Assembly: GCF_002811945.1 (NCBI RefSeq)
Contig: NZ_NPDX01000001.1
Coordinates: 853,501 to 917,500, forward strand
DNA from: Leptospira harrisiae
GTDB lineage: Bacteria > Spirochaetota > Leptospiria > Leptospirales > Leptospiraceae
DNA: 64,000 bases
Direction: 5' to 3'
Under the pieces are notes generated by a model. It was not told the origin of the DNA. It was given only the letters and a program-made list of their open reading frames with translations, and did no database searches. Made by a program: the position numbers and the translations under genes. This document shows, piece by piece, positions 32,833 to 43,078 of this stretch. Each line of letters opens with the position of its first letter. The first letter of the stretch is position 1.

Positions 32833-35601
32833 TTAAGACAAAGCATCTTTTACTAAATCTTCTTGTTCTTTTAAGTGAGTGACCACGTGACCACAAGCAG
32901 GGCTTGGGAACTCGGAGCGACCAGCATAATGCAAACGTTTGTTCTCTGGCATCACAGCTTCGATCCGATCCCTTACAAAGAACCATGCACCTTGGTTTTT
33001 TGGTTCTTCTTGTACCCATACAAATTTTTTCAGTTTTCCGTAACTGGTGATCATTTGTTTGATATGGTTTTCAGGGAACGGATAAAGTTGTTCTATACGA
33101 ACCACTGCCACGTTTTCCAATTTTTGAGTATCAATGGCTTTGCGTAAGTCGTAGTAAACTTTTCCAGAACAGAAAAGTAACTTCTCTACTTTTTCTGGTT
33201 TAGCCACAGGATCAGGAAGGATCTTTCTAAAAGCACCTGTTGTGATATCTTCCAAACTAGAGGCAGCATCTTTCAAACGAAGGAGAGACTTCGGTGTCAT
33301 GATGATGAGTGGCTTTCTAAAACTTTGTAAGATTTGTCGGCGAAGGATATGGAAGTACTGAGCCGGTGTGGTAAGGTTTGCCACTTGGATATTGTCTAGA
33401 GCACAAAGTTGTAGGAAACGTTCGAGCCTTGCCGAAGAATGTTCTGGACCTTGGCCTTCGTAACCATGAGGAAGTAAACAAACAAGACCAGACATCCTTT
33501 GCCATTTGATTTCGGAACTGGAAATAAACTGGTCAAAAATCACCTGTGCGTTATTTGCAAAGTCACCAAACTGTGCTTCCCACATCACAAGGCTATTTGG
33601 ATCAGCTAGAGAATACCCATACTCGAATCCGAGGCAAGAGTATTCTGAAAGAGAAGAGTTAACGATCTCAATCTTTGCTTGTTTGTCGCTAATGTGGTTG
33701 AGGAGGGTGAGTTTTTTCCCATTTACGATGTCGGAAAGAGTGGCATGTCTGTGTGAGAAAGTCCCTCTTTGCGCATCTTGGCCCCCAAGACGAATGGGAA
33801 ATCCGTTTTCCAAAATGGAACCAAACGATAGAGATTCCGCAAATCCCCAATCGATTGGCAATTCTCCAGCACCCATCTTTTTACGGTCTTCCAAAACCTT
33901 GATGTGTTTTGGGTTTGCTGTATATCCTTCTGGAAGCGTTGTGACTGCTTTGACAATCCCACCTAATTGTTGTTGTAGGAGTTGTGTGTGAACATCCGAA
34001 TCCAAAGGTTCTTTGGTATATCTGGACCAAACCCCACCAAGTGTATCAACTGTGATCCGAGTGTCTTTTTCCTTGGCTTGTTGGAAGGAAGTTTCTAAAC
34101 CTTGTTGGATTCCATCTTTGATGAATTGAATTTCTTCTGGAGTGATATCTCCCCGTTTTAATAATTTTTCTTCATAAATTGAGATGGTTTTTGGATGTTT
34201 TTTGATGATTTCATACATCTGTGGCTGTGTGAAAGTTGGTTCATCCGTTTCGTTGTGACCAAGCCTTCTATAACAGATTAAATCGATGATAACATCTTTT
34301 TTGAATTTTTGGCGGTATTCTAACGCAAGTTTTGTGACACGGTATGTGGCTTCTGGATCATCTCCGTTCACATGAAAAATCGGAACTTGGAATCCTTTGG
34401 CAAGGTCTGTTGCATACAAAGTAGATCTAGATTCGCTAGGAAGAGTCGTGAATCCAATTTGGTTATTGATGACAATATGGAATGTTCCCCCGACTGTATA
34501 ACCATCTAGGTTCATCATGTTGAGAGTTTCTGCCACCACACCTTGTCCTGCAAAGGCAGCATCCCCGTGGATGGCCACAGGCATAAACTTAGAACGGTCT
34601 ACGTCCTTTGCCATTTCTTGGCGGGCACGAACCGATCCAAAGATGACTGGGTCTACGGCTTCTAAGTGAGATGGGTTGAAGGCAAGAGATAATTTGACTT
34701 CTTTACCGTAGTGAGTCATGACATTATTCGAATAACCAAGATGGTATTTTACGTCGGCATAACCAAGTTGGCCTGGGTTTAGTTTTTCTTCGAACTCAGC
34801 AAAGATAAGGCCTGCCGGTTTACGAATGATATTCACAAGAACATTCAAACGTCCTCGGTGCGCCATCCCAATCACAAGGGCATCCATTTTATGACCACCT
34901 GCTTCTTCCACAAGGGTATCAAGCATAGGGATCATGGTTTCTCCACCTTCGAGAGAAAAACGTTTTTTCCCTACGAATTTTTTGGCGAGAAAGTTTTCAA
35001 AACTATCAGCTTGGTATAATTTTTCAAACAAACGTAAGGCGGTCTTTTTGCTAATGGGTTCGTTGTTTGCAAGAGGTTCCATACGATTTTGTAACCACTC
35101 ACGTTCCTCATCATTGACAAGGTAGTAGTGTTCACAACCAATTGAACCACAATAGGTTTTTTCAAACCAATCAATGACATCTTTTAGTTTTGCTTTCCCA
35201 AGGTTGGCAATTCCGGAATCCACTTCAGTGTCTAAGTCACTTTGTTTGAGTGCACCGATTTTTAGATCGATGAATTCGCGGTTGGGTTTGTTGATTCCAA
35301 GTGGATCAAGATCTGCTGCTAAGTGGCCTTGTCTTCTGTAAGCATTGAGAAGGTTGATGATACCGAAGTCGCTGAGTGAAGAATCTTTCCTGTGTTCGGT
35401 GGAGGCATAGTTGACATAACCATTGCCACCAAACCCATTTCCATTGGACCCGTTGTTTGATACGGATGATCTTTCTAATTCTCCAAAGAAGTCGATCCAG
35501 TCTTTGGTGAGACTTTGCGGATCTTCTTTGAATTGTTTGTAATACTCTTCCAATAATACGACGTTATCGCCGTATAAACTCATCATCTGGTCGGTTGTCA
35601 T
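32833..35601 (-). CDS. sucA: 2-oxoglutarate dehydrogenase E1 component
   Basis: This thiamine-diphosphate enzyme decarboxylates 2-oxoglutarate. The 922 residues have [18 protein letters not shown] sequence (seen as [11 protein letters not shown]), [15 protein letters not shown], the metal/ThDP loop [17 protein letters not shown], and the second-domain motif [21 protein letters not shown]. An Asn/Gly-rich linker (about 44-62) follows the short N-terminal E2-binding peptide ([16 protein letters not shown]). It is the last gene of the operon, after sucB and lpd, and has a clear downstream terminator. Having all three components makes the TCA cycle step complete. Confidence 0.95.
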   Translation of the reverse strand: MTTDQMMSLYGDNVVLLEEYYKQFKEDPQSLTKDWIDFFGELERSSVSNNGSNGNGFGGNGYVNYASTEHRKDSSLSDFGIINLLNAYRRQGHLAADLDPLGINKPNREFIDLKIGALKQSDLDTEVDSGIANLGKAKLKDVIDWFEKTYCGSIGCEHYYLVNDEEREWLQNRMEPLANNEPISKKTALRLFEKLYQADSFENFLAKKFVGKKRFSLEGGETMIPMLDTLVEEAGGHKMDALVIGMAHRGRLNVLVNIIRKPAGLIFAEFEEKLNPGQLGYADVKYHLGYSNNVMTHYGKEVKLSLAFNPSHLEAVDPVIFGSVRARQEMAKDVDRSKFMPVAIHGDAAFAGQGVVAETLNMMNLDGYTVGGTFHIVINNQIGFTTLPSESRSTLYATDLAKGFQVPIFHVNGDDPEATYRVTKLALEYRQKFKKDVIIDLICYRRLGHNETDEPTFTQPQMYEIIKKHPKTISIYEEKLLKRGDITPEEIQFIKDGIQQGLETSFQQAKEKDTRITVDTLGGVWSRYTKEPLDSDVHTQLLQQQLGGIVKAVTTLPEGYTANPKHIKVLEDRKKMGAGELPIDWGFAESLSFGSILENGFPIRLGGQDAQRGTFSHRHATLSDIVNGKKLTLLNHISDKQAKIEIVNSSLSEYSCLGFEYGYSLADPNSLVMWEAQFGDFANNAQVIFDQFISSSEIKWQRMSGLVCLLPHGYEGQGPEHSSARLERFLQLCALDNIQVANLTTPAQYFHILRRQILQSFRKPLIIMTPKSLLRLKDAASSLEDITTGAFRKILPDPVAKPEKVEKLLFCSGKVYYDLRKAIDTQKLENVAVVRIEQLYPFPENHIKQMITSYGKLKKFVWVQEEPKNQGAWFFVRDRIEAVMPENKRLHYAGRSEFPSPACGHVVTHLKEQEDLVKDALS

Positions 35602-35635
35602 ATACTCTCCCTAAAACAACAAAACAACAGTTAAA

Positions 35636-37042
35636 TTACGAATGGATGGACCATTTCGCATCAGCATCCATCGCCGCTTCCCGAAGTACTTCGGAAAGAG
35701 TGGGGTGGGCATGTGTGGAACGAGCAATGTCTTCCGCACTCGCACCAAATTCAAAAGCAATTGCCGCTTCTGCGATCATGTCCGAGGCCCTAGGACCTAC
35801 GATATACACTCCGAGGAGTTTGTCCGTTTTTTTGTCGGCAATGACTTTCACTTGTCCATCGGTTTCATTCATGGCTTTGGCACGAGCATTGGGTTTGAAC
35901 ATGTACTTACCCACTTTGTATTCGATACCTTTGGCTTTGAGTTCTTCTTCACCGAGGCCCACCCAAGCCACTTCTGGCCAAGTGTAAACGATCCAAGGAA
36001 TGGCTTTGTAATTTACATGGCCATACTTTCCACAAATGAGTTCGGCAACAGCAATCCCTTCGTCTTCTGCTTTGTGAGCAAGCATGGGGCCGTCCACCAC
36101 ATCTCCAATCGCATAAATATTAGGAACATTGGTTTGGAATTTGTTCAGTTCCACTTTGACACGACCACGGTCTGTCATCTCGACACCGATTTCTTTGGCA
36201 CCAAGTCCGTCTGTGTTCGGACGGCGACCAATGGAAACAAGAACCTTGTCTCCTTCGAGAATGGTTTTTTTGCCGTCTTTGCCTTCGATTTCCACTTCTA
36301 CTTTTTTGCCCTTGACTTTGGCACCGTGGACTTTGGTTTCAAAGAGAAAGTTGATTCCTTGCTGTGTCAGAAGTCTTTCTGCAAGGGAAGCCATCGCTTG
36401 GTCAGCCGTTCCGAAAAGTCGTGGCATAAGTTCCACCACAGTGACTTTGGCACCGAGTCGTAACCATACCGATCCGAGTTCGAGACCGATCACTCCGGCA
36501 CCGACTATGATTAGGTGTTCGGGAACCGAATCCAAACCAATGGCGTGGTCAGAGGTAACAATATTTTTTCCATCCACAGGAAGGGGAGGGATTTCGATTG
36601 GAGTGGAACCAGTAGCAATGATGATATTCGTTCCAGAGATGGATTCTTTTTTTCCATCTTCTGCGGTGATAGAAATTTCTGTTTTAGAAACAAAACTCGC
36701 ATGACCTAGGTAACGAGTGACTTTGTTTTTTTTCATCAAGTAGTCTACACCCGATGTCACTTCGCTCACCACTTTGTCTTTACGAGCCATCATTTTAGCG
36801 ATGTCGATTTTGACATCTTTGACGGAGATTCCGTGGTCGGCTAATTTGTGTTTTGTTTTGTGGTATTCTTCAGAAGAATCGAGAAGGGCTTTGGAAGGGA
36901 TACAACCTACGTTGAGACAAGTCCCCCCGAGAGTTTTTCTTTTTTCAATGATGGCTACTTTTTTCCCGAGTTGGGCTGCGCGAACCGCAGCCACATAACC
37001 ACCAGGACCTGCCCCAATGACAATGATATCGTATTGTTCCAT
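35636..37042 (-). CDS. lpdA: Dihydrolipoamide dehydrogenase (E3)
   Basis: This flavoprotein reoxidises dihydrolipoyl groups using NAD+. The 468 residues include the FAD motif [11 protein letters not shown] (10-20), the redox disulfide [12 protein letters not shown] with Cys42 and Cys47, a second nucleotide motif [13 protein letters not shown], and the C-terminal dimer motif HAHPTLSEV with the active-site His. It starts six bases after sucB and lies 34 bases before sucA, so it is part of the 2-oxoglutarate complex operon. It may also serve pyruvate dehydrogenase. Confidence 0.95.
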   Translation of the reverse strand: MEQYDIIVIGAGPGGYVAAVRAAQLGKKVAIIEKRKTLGGTCLNVGCIPSKALLDSSEEYHKTKHKLADHGISVKDVKIDIAKMMARKDKVVSEVTSGVDYLMKKNKVTRYLGHASFVSKTEISITAEDGKKESISGTNIIIATGSTPIEIPPLPVDGKNIVTSDHAIGLDSVPEHLIIVGAGVIGLELGSVWLRLGAKVTVVELMPRLFGTADQAMASLAERLLTQQGINFLFETKVHGAKVKGKKVEVEIEGKDGKKTILEGDKVLVSIGRRPNTDGLGAKEIGVEMTDRGRVKVELNKFQTNVPNIYAIGDVVDGPMLAHKAEDEGIAVAELICGKYGHVNYKAIPWIVYTWPEVAWVGLGEEELKAKGIEYKVGKYMFKPNARAKAMNETDGQVKVIADKKTDKLLGVYIVGPRASDMIAEAAIAFEFGASAEDIARSTHAHPTLSEVLREAAMDADAKWSIHS

Positions 37043-37048
37043 AAAACC

Positions 37049-38281
37049 TTATACCTCAAAGAGGAGTCTAGTTGGGTCCTCTACCATTTCTTTGATCTTC
37101 ACAAGGAACTGAACCGCTTCCTTTCCATCTACAATTCTGTGGTCATAAGATAGAGCCAGATACATCATTGGACGAATCACAATTTGGTCGTTCACAACTA
37201 CGGCGCGTTTGACGATGTTGTGCATTCCAAGGATTCCCGATTGTGGAGGGTTGAGGATGGGAGTCGACATCATCGATCCATACACACCACCATTGGAGAT
37301 GGAGAAAGTTCCGCCTTCCATATCTTCGAGAGAAATTTTTCCGTCTTTGACTTTTCCGGCAAGCCTTGCGATCTCTTGTTCCACACCAGCAAAACTGAGT
37401 AGGTCGGCGTTACGAACAATCGGAACCACAAGACCTTTTGGTCCACCCACAGCCACTCCGATATCATAGAAGTTTTTGTAGACGATGTCCGTTCCGCGGA
37501 TCTCTGCATTGATGGCAGGATAAGCTTTTAGTGCGGCCACCACTGCTTTGGTAAAAAGTGACATGAATCCAAGACCCACACCATGAGTGTCTTTGAACTT
37601 GTCTTTGTATTTATTACGAAGTTCCATAATCGGAGACATATCCACTTCGTTGAAAGTAGTAAGGATGGCTGCCGTATGTTGCGCACTCACCAATCGGTTA
37701 GCAATTGTTTGACGAAGTTTCGTCATTGGAACCACAGTTTCTCTAGGACCAACATTTGCCGAAACCACAACCGCTCTTGGAATTTCTGGACTTGATGTCG
37801 CAGCCTTGGGAGCAGCCCCAGAACTAGCGCCACCTTTTTCCATAAAGAGGATCACATCTTCTTTTGTGATTTGTCCGTTGCGACCAGTGCCAGTAATTTT
37901 GGAGGCGTCTAACTTATTTTCTTCGATGAGTTTGCGAGCTGCAGGAGGGAGTTCCTCATTCACTTTGCCCGTGTTAGGTTGGGCTGCAGGAGTTTCTGCT
38001 TTAGGAGCAGGGGCACTGGAACTTGCTGGAGTCGAAGCCACAGCACCTTCTTCAATGATACCCATGATATCACGCACATGAACCACATCCCCCACCTTTT
38101 TGGTGATGGATTTCAAAACCCCGGAAGTGGGAGCAGGAATCTCTAATGAGACTTTGTCTGTTTCTAAAATAGCGAGCACTTCGTCTACTTTTACGGCATC
38201 GCCTTCTTTTTTGGTCCAAGCACTGATGGTCGCTTCGGTTACGGATTCCCCCATCTCGGGGACTTTGATATCTATTGCCAT
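37049..38281 (-). CDS. sucB: 2-oxoglutarate dehydrogenase E2 (dihydrolipoyl succinyltransferase)
   Basis: This is the core acyltransferase of the complex. The 410 residues have a lipoyl domain with Lys43 in ETDKVSLEI, an Ala/Pro-rich linker (about 80-100), the peripheral subunit-binding domain (about 104-136, [13 protein letters not shown]) and the catalytic domain ending in [12 protein letters not shown], whose His is catalytic. It is the first gene of sucB-lpd-sucA. This order differs from the common sucA-sucB order. Its start faces the gamma-carbonic anhydrase gene across a 157-base spacer. Confidence 0.95.
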   Translation of the reverse strand: MAIDIKVPEMGESVTEATISAWTKKEGDAVKVDEVLAILETDKVSLEIPAPTSGVLKSITKKVGDVVHVRDIMGIIEEGAVASTPASSSAPAPKAETPAAQPNTGKVNEELPPAARKLIEENKLDASKITGTGRNGQITKEDVILFMEKGGASSGAAPKAATSSPEIPRAVVVSANVGPRETVVPMTKLRQTIANRLVSAQHTAAILTTFNEVDMSPIMELRNKYKDKFKDTHGVGLGFMSLFTKAVVAALKAYPAINAEIRGTDIVYKNFYDIGVAVGGPKGLVVPIVRNADLLSFAGVEQEIARLAGKVKDGKISLEDMEGGTFSISNGGVYGSMMSTPILNPPQSGILGMHNIVKRAVVVNDQIVIRPMMYLALSYDHRIVDGKEAVQFLVKIKEMVEDPTRLLFEV

Positions 38282-38438
38282 GAAATGTTCCTTAGCAGGT
38301 TTTTAGAGAAAAATAGCGTTTTTGAGGAGTGAGATCCCATTTGAATCTAAGACTACGGTAACTTGCGAGAAGGTAAAAACGCAAGCGGAAAAACGAAAAG
38401 ACCTTGAGTTTCAGTTAGCTCCCCGATGTTTAGCAAGT

Positions 38439-38972
38439 ATGATCCGATCTTTCCAAGGCCACACACCGTCCATCCACCCAACGGCCTGGGTGGCACCCTC
38501 CGCTGATGTACTTGGAAAAGTCACAATTGGCGAAGAGTCCTCCATTTGGTTCCAATGTGTGCTTCGTGGTGACGTAAATACCATCACCATTGGCAAACAT
38601 GTGAACATCCAAGACATGACACTCGTACATGTGGCAAGAGATTTGTATCCGGTCACGATTGGGGATTATGTATCTATAGGCCACCATGCGACCATCCACG
38701 GTTGTGTTTTGCGGGATCATAGTTTTGTGGGGATGGGAGCGATGCTTATGGACGATGTGGAAATCGGGGAATGGTCTTTTGTGGGGGCAGGTGCCCTTGT
38801 CCCTCCAGGAAAAAAAATTCCCCCCGGAGTTCTCGTGATGGGTAGCCCCGCCAAAATCATCCGAGACATCACAGAAAAGGATCGAGAGATCATCACCCGC
38901 ACCGCAAACAACTACACGAAGTATAAGGAAAACTATCGTATGGAAGGAATTGGGGGCACATCCCTTTCCTAA
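38439..38972 (+). CDS. Gamma-class carbonic anhydrase-like protein
   Basis: This 177-residue left-handed beta-helix protein belongs to the gamma-carbonic anhydrase/YrdA group. The start is ATG 38439. The frame extends to 38322, but those codons do not match the family. Zinc ligands are His64 (LVHVARD), His82 and His87 (GHHATIHGC). Hexapeptide repeats such as IGEESS and IGDYVS run through it. It may hydrate CO2 or act in cofactor binding, as many YrdA-type proteins have uncertain activity. A perfect palindrome spans its stop codon. Confidence 0.88.
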   Translation: MIRSFQGHTPSIHPTAWVAPSADVLGKVTIGEESSIWFQCVLRGDVNTITIGKHVNIQDMTLVHVARDLYPVTIGDYVSIGHHATIHGCVLRDHSFVGMGAMLMDDVEIGEWSFVGAGALVPPGKKIPPGVLVMGSPAKIIRDITEKDREIITRTANNYTKYKENYRMEGIGGTSLS

Positions 38973-38982
38973 CGGAAAGGGA
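38961..38982. repeat. Perfect palindrome across the stop codon
   Basis: The arms TCCCTTTCC and GGAAAGGGA (nine pairs) enclose a TAAC loop containing most of the stop codon of the gamma-carbonic anhydrase gene. No T-run follows, so it is not a classic terminator. It may stabilise the mRNA 3' end. Confidence 0.75.
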
Positions 38983-39000
38983 CCGGGTCATCCGCTCCAA

Positions 39001-39046
39001 TCTTTCGCGTGCGAAAGGATTTCCGCTACTACCCCTTGTGCGGGGA
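39001..39046. repeat. Cluster of short palindromes (REP-like)
   Basis: TTTCGC-GT-GCGAAA is a perfect palindrome, and about 15 bases later CCCC-TTGTG-CGGGG forms a second stem ahead of GAGAGGG. The segment is much more GC-rich than the flanking spacer. It looks like a dispersed repeat unit, but only one copy is recognised in this window. Confidence 0.5.
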
Positions 39047-39144
39047 GAGGGTTAGGAGATAAAGGGTGTTATGTGCCATAGTAGAATAAAATTCATAAAA
39101 AGCTATAACCACTTAAATAGATTTGATCTGAATTACATTTGAAA

Positions 39145-39513
39145 ATGAAAAAATATCATTTCGGCTTCTATCTATTTTCCTTAATTTTGAACTATGTATT
39201 TTATCTTAGGATATTTTCAGAATCAACTGTAGACTCTTTTGGATTTTCTTCTTCCTTTATAATTTGTATTCTAATTTTAATTTTTATGATTATTTACAAT
39301 AAATATTATGCTGAACAAAAATACTTATCTTCGGATGAATTGTTTATAAAGAACGTATTGAATATACTCTGGCGAACATTGCTTTATCTTCCAACATTTA
39401 CTTTGGTTTTTCTCATTGGAATCTATGTGGTTGGACTCTTTTTTAACAAAGACATTCAATTTTACATTCGAATATTTATCTTTAAAATTATTGGTTTTGG
39501 AAATATATTTTGA
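39145..39513 (+). CDS. Small membrane protein, unknown
   Basis: This protein has about 122 residues from ATG 39145 (a TTG two codons upstream is also possible). Three to four hydrophobic segments are seen (FGFYLFSLILNYVFYL, SFIICILILIFMIIY, LPTFTLVFLIGIYVVGLFF and a weaker C-terminal one). No motif was recognised. The ribosome binding site is poor and the base composition is very AT-rich, like the surrounding accessory stretch. Moderate doubt about expression remains. Confidence 0.5.
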   Translation: MKKYHFGFYLFSLILNYVFYLRIFSESTVDSFGFSSSFIICILILIFMIIYNKYYAEQKYLSSDELFIKNVLNILWRTLLYLPTFTLVFLIGIYVVGLFFNKDIQFYIRIFIFKIIGFGNIF

Positions 39514-39687
39514 TAATTATGCGGTTAATTTTAAAGAAATTCTGATCGCAAAACGGAATAGATCATTAGATTAAATAAATTTATCGCATTTGAATCATTG
39601 ACGCGGAGTATAACGGCAGAAAAACGTCCTTACGATGTTTGATCCACTGCGAGATCTTGGCACAAAACAGGAAATTGTGTAATATTT

Positions 39688-40263
39688 ATGAATCAATTAA
39701 ATACGATACCAACAAAAGAATTTAAAACACAAAATAAATTTGAAGAATGGCTAGATAAAAATCATGGCCTTTCGAATGGAATTTGGTTAAAAATATTCAA
39801 AAAAGATTCTGGAATCAAAACTGTCAGTTATGCGGAAGCACTAGACGTTGCACTTTGTTATGGTTGGATCGATAGTCAAAAACAAAAGTTTGATGAAACG
39901 TCCTGGTTACAAAAGTTTTCCCCAAGAACACCAAAAAGCATTTGGTCAAAAGTCAACATTGGACATGTGGAAAGATTAATCAAACTCGGTAAAATGAAAC
40001 CTGCTGGTTTAACGGCTGTCGAAAAAGCAAAAACAGATGGCCGATGGGATAAGGCATACGATTCACCAAGTAAAATGTCGGTGCCAGATGATTTTTTATT
40101 GGAACTTAGTAAAAACAAAAAAGCAGAAAAGTCCTTTCAGGAACTAGGCAAAACCAGTCTTTTTTCTATTGGGTTTCGACTTCACACTGCCAAAAAAACA
40201 GAAACCAGAGAAAAACGGATCAAGGAGATAATTCAAAAATTGGAGAAAGGGGAAAAAATTTAG
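39688..40263 (+). CDS. YdeI/OmpD-associated family protein
   Basis: This 191-residue protein fits the YdeI-like family by LSNGIWLKIFKKDSG, VSYAEALDVALCYGWIDSQ, FSPRTPKSIWSKVN and VERLIKLGKMKPAGL. In the C-terminal half a helical segment and a basic end (IKEIIQKLEKGEKI) are normal. The family is widespread and its biochemical function is not known. Links to bacteriocin or peptide resistance have been proposed for some members. It starts at ATG 39688. It converges on the minus-strand gene at 40287. Confidence 0.8.
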   Translation: MNQLNTIPTKEFKTQNKFEEWLDKNHGLSNGIWLKIFKKDSGIKTVSYAEALDVALCYGWIDSQKQKFDETSWLQKFSPRTPKSIWSKVNIGHVERLIKLGKMKPAGLTAVEKAKTDGRWDKAYDSPSKMSVPDDFLLELSKNKKAEKSFQELGKTSLFSIGFRLHTAKKTETREKRIKEIIQKLEKGEKI

Positions 40264-40286
40264 ACAATTCAGATTTGAAAATTTTG

Positions 40287-41024
40287 TTAAATGGCAATTC
40301 CTGCATAAAATGAAATAAACATATATTCGCTACTCGGCTTGTTGCGGTCTCTCATGATGAGTTGATCATTGATATATCGATAGGGTAAACCATTGTAATA
40401 CCTTGGATCAAAAGTATAATGTTGGTTTGTTTTCCCAGAACTCATAACTCCGTATTCGAATTCAGTTCCCAAAATGAAATATTCGAAGATTTCTTTTCGA
40501 TATCCAATTCCTGCGGAAACAAAGTGGCGGTCTGAATAAATTATACTTTTAGAGTAAGGTCGTATCTCAATATTATTTCCTTGGAATAATAAAAAGTTTT
40601 TTTCTTCAATTTTGTATCCTTTTTCCAGGCCTAAATTGAAACTCCCGTAAACATTCCCTCCAAAAAAGTATTGAGTTTTAAAAACGAAATATTCACCTTC
40701 CCTCGTTTTTTTATATTCTTGAGTCCCTGAAGAATTTTTTGGCTCCGTATAGGCAAATATTCCTCTTTCTTCCGGACCTTCCCCTCTGCTATAAGAAAAG
40801 CCCATATATAATTTATTGGTAATTCCATATAGAGCTGTAATCGCCTTCTTTTCAATCCTTCTTCTAAATGGGTATTCTGTGTATCTTGATATATACATTG
40901 GTGTAATGTATATATGTAGTTTTTTCCTGGTTTGAATTGAATCTGAGGATTCCTCTGGTTCAGCTTGCATTTCTAAAGTGAAAAATATTAGGAAAATAAT
41001 TAATGTGGTAAGTTTCTTTTTCAT
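40287..41024 (-). CDS. Putative outer-membrane/secreted protein
   Basis: This 245-residue protein has a signal peptide (MKKKLTTLIIFLIFFTLEMQA). The mature part is rich in Tyr, Phe, Arg and Gly, with alternating patterns (KLYMGFSYSRGEG, YFFGGNVYGSFNLGLEKG, HFVSAGIGYRKEIFEY) that look like transmembrane beta-strands. The end FISFYAGIAI also fits a barrel-type C-terminus. No named family was recognised. It is probably an outer-membrane barrel of eight or more strands. Confidence 0.65.
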   Translation of the reverse strand: MKKKLTTLIIFLIFFTLEMQAEPEESSDSIQTRKKLHIYITPMYISRYTEYPFRRRIEKKAITALYGITNKLYMGFSYSRGEGPEERGIFAYTEPKNSSGTQEYKKTREGEYFVFKTQYFFGGNVYGSFNLGLEKGYKIEEKNFLLFQGNNIEIRPYSKSIIYSDRHFVSAGIGYRKEIFEYFILGTEFEYGVMSSGKTNQHYTFDPRYYNGLPYRYINDQLIMRDRNKPSSEYMFISFYAGIAI

Positions 41025-41332
41025 TCGTTGTTTTAGTCCAACTAACGCGTGAATTCGATTATACCGCCTAATAAAGTAAACGATAAAATTTTATTCTTTG
41101 TGTGGATTTTTACTTTTTAAAGATTTTTGCTCTTATTTACGGTTTTGACGCATCAGAACATACTCTGGAAAAATCAACGTAGCCGTTACCACATCTGCAA
41201 ATGCTATCCCAAGATATCTCTAGGACTCGTTTAGATACCTTGTATTCTATTTGATTCCTTTGAATTGATATCATCCAACAAAGGAAATCAGCTTGCCTTG
41301 CCTTATGTGGAATGGCAAAATATCCGTACCGT
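41025..41332. other. Intergenic spacer with no supported gene
   Basis: This 308-base AT-rich spacer lies between divergent genes. The minus-strand open frame at 41137-41391 overlaps the lipoprotein gene and has no clear ribosome binding site. An AACGCGT-containing stretch near 41042 carries no pairing partner. Promoters for both genes are probably here, but none is recognisable. Confidence 0.6.
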
Positions 41333-41974
41333 ATGAAATTCATTTTCCGTTTTGCCTTGGCGTCTGCCCTTTCATTCAGTTTTTCTTGCAATTTACACTA
41401 TTTTTCCATAGCAAACAGAAACTACCCTAGTTCGGAAGCTATTGAAACACTGAAACAAGGAAAGATACGATTCAATCTAATTCGCTCGGAAGAGGCCGCA
41501 AAACCTAATTTATATAATTCATCCGCTGTAGAGTATGAACTGGCAAAATCAAAATTATTTGGACTCAGTAAAACTTCTAAGTTAGATTTAACATACACAA
41601 CATCGACAGGAATAAACAATGCGGGAATATCGGCTCTTCTCTTCTTAATAACTTTAGGTATCTTCCCTTCGTTTGAAGAATCCCATTCGAATGTTACGTT
41701 TACTATCTCTGAAAGAGATTCTAGAAAAATCATCAGAGATTATACATATCCTATCAAAGGAAGAAGAATCATTTCATGGTTAACAATTCCATTTTATATC
41801 GTTTTACCCATTGTTTCCAAATCATTTGATGGTGGAATCAATGATACTACTTCCAGTTCTTCTATACGACTGTTAGTTGAATCATTCGAGGCTGATTTTA
41901 TAAATGATTGCAAAGAAAATCCAGAGTTATTAGAAAAAATGCAGTCACTCAGTCGAGACTTAATGGAGCTGTAG
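41333..41974 (+). CDS. Putative lipoprotein, unknown function
   Basis: This 213-residue protein starts at ATG 41333. The frame opens seven codons earlier, but this start gives a proper signal (MKFIFRFALASALSFSFSC). The cysteine at 19 lies in a loose spirochaetal lipobox (SFSFSC). A hydrophobic stretch at about 98-112 (ALLFLITLGIFPSF) and another at about 145-160 (ISWLTIPFYIVLPIV) suggest it is partly membrane-embedded. No domain was recognised. Confidence 0.65.
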   Translation: MKFIFRFALASALSFSFSCNLHYFSIANRNYPSSEAIETLKQGKIRFNLIRSEEAAKPNLYNSSAVEYELAKSKLFGLSKTSKLDLTYTTSTGINNAGISALLFLITLGIFPSFEESHSNVTFTISERDSRKIIRDYTYPIKGRRIISWLTIPFYIVLPIVSKSFDGGINDTTSSSSIRLLVESFEADFINDCKENPELLEKMQSLSRDLMEL

Positions 41975-42044
41975 ATTATATTTTTATAAATCTCTCTTGA
42001 CTGTGGAAAAAATTGTCATTTTCTGAAAGGAGAGAGGATAAAAT

Positions 42045-42266
42045 TTGTACACACTCATTCGTTTTGAAAACGTCGAACTAGCACATATTCAAGTAGAGAA
42101 GGGAGGTGCGAAATCTTTCCCTTGTGGTTTCGATCCTTCCAAACATACGATGGAAAAATCATCTTTAAGATTGGATTTAAAAAAAATCCGAGTGGCAGTG
42201 GCAAAATCTGCCAACGCCGATTCTGATATTTGTGGAACTTGCGTAGGTGCCTTATATTCGCACTAA
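42045..42266 (+). CDS. Small cysteine-containing protein with TTG start
   Basis: This 73-residue protein starts at TTG 42045 behind a strong purine-rich ribosome binding site (AGGAGAGAGG). It has one cysteine in the middle (FPCGFDP) and ends in DICGTCVGALYSH, a CxxC close to the C-terminus. This could bind a metal or be redox-active. Homology was not recognised. It lies 47 bases before the GNAT/YoaP gene. Good ribosome binding and full length between stops favour a real gene. Confidence 0.55.
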   Translation: MYTLIRFENVELAHIQVEKGGAKSFPCGFDPSKHTMEKSSLRLDLKKIRVAVAKSANADSDICGTCVGALYSH

Positions 42267-42313
42267 TCAATTCAATTTATATTTTTAAGTCTGATGGTTT
42301 TAGCGCTATTATA

Positions 42314-43078
42314 ATGAAAATAATTTCTATAGATAAAGACAATATCAATGACGAACATATTTGTTGTGCGATTGGAAACGATCTAAAGAATAAAACGAGA
42401 GCAGAGTCCAAAAAACAATGGATGCGGGATCGTTTTGAGGAAGGTCTTGTTTTCAAACGTTTGGATGAAAGAGGAAAAGTATTTATAGAATATATACCCA
42501 TTGAGAAAGTATGGAAACCTATTGGTGGTAAAAACTTTATGGTGATCCATTGCCTTTGGGTATCGGGCCAATTTAAAGGAAGAGGGTTTTCCATACAACT
42601 ACTGAATGAGTGTATTAGTGATGCGAAACAGAAAAAAATGGACGGGATTGTTGTGGTTACTAGTAATCAGGTAAAACCATATTTGACTGATAAAAAATTT
42701 TATTTGAAACATGGGTTTGAAGTAGTCGATTCGGCACCACCATATTTCGAATTACTTGCGTTAAAGCTAAATCCAAAAGCAAAACTTCCTTACTTTTTGG
42801 AACATACAAAAGTTAACATTAGTTCTTATGATAAAGGATTTACATTTGTTTATTCGAACCAATGTCCTTTTATGGAAGAATATATTACTTTACTTGCTAA
42901 TTTATCCAAAAAGAAAAAGATCCCCGTGGAGATCAAAAAATTGAAAACCCATAAGGATGCTCAAATCATGGGAAGTCCGTTTGGAACTTTTGGAATTTAC
43001 TATGATGGAGCATTTTTAACTCACGAATTGATGACCGAAAAAAAATTCGAAATACTTCTGAATGGTTTACCTTCCTAG
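42314..43078 (+). CDS. GNAT acetyltransferase with YoaP-like C-terminal domain
   Basis: This 254-residue two-part protein starts at ATG 42314. The N-terminal GNAT fold (about 1-155) has MVIHCLWVSGQFKGRGFS, where the GRGFS region is the acetyl-CoA loop. The C-terminal domain (about 165-254) matches the YoaP type: FVYSNQCPFMEEY, then a thioredoxin-like strand, and GSPFGTFGIYYDGAFLTHEL. The CPF cysteine could be redox-active or metal-binding. The frame opens at 42230, but those codons are not conserved-looking. The ribosome binding site is weak. Substrate unknown. Confidence 0.83.
   Translation: MKIISIDKDNINDEHICCAIGNDLKNKTRAESKKQWMRDRFEEGLVFKRLDERGKVFIEYIPIEKVWKPIGGKNFMVIHCLWVSGQFKGRGFSIQLLNECISDAKQKKMDGIVVVTSNQVKPYLTDKKFYLKHGFEVVDSAPPYFELLALKLNPKAKLPYFLEHTKVNISSYDKGFTFVYSNQCPFMEEYITLLANLSKKKKIPVEIKKLKTHKDAQIMGSPFGTFGIYYDGAFLTHELMTEKKFEILLNGLPS

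Noticed and set aside
33506..33991. 161-residue plus-strand open frame
   Set aside because: It is antisense to the catalytic region of sucA, which is fully conserved, and has a Ser/Pro/Cys-rich shadow composition.
35642..36463. 273-residue plus-strand open frame
   Set aside because: It lies entirely antisense to lpdA, whose motifs are all intact, and its His/Phe-rich composition is typical of a shadow frame.
41030..41070. Possible integron attC site (GTCCAAC followed by TAACGCG)
   Set aside because: The left box fits RYYYAAC, but no GTTRRRY partner at suitable distance was found and no integrase is present. A similar-looking stretch at 39600-39660 also fails the test.
41137..41391. 84-residue minus-strand open frame with several cysteines
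   Set aside because: It overlaps the start of the lipoprotein gene on the other strand, lacks a clear ribosome binding site and has no recognisable motif.
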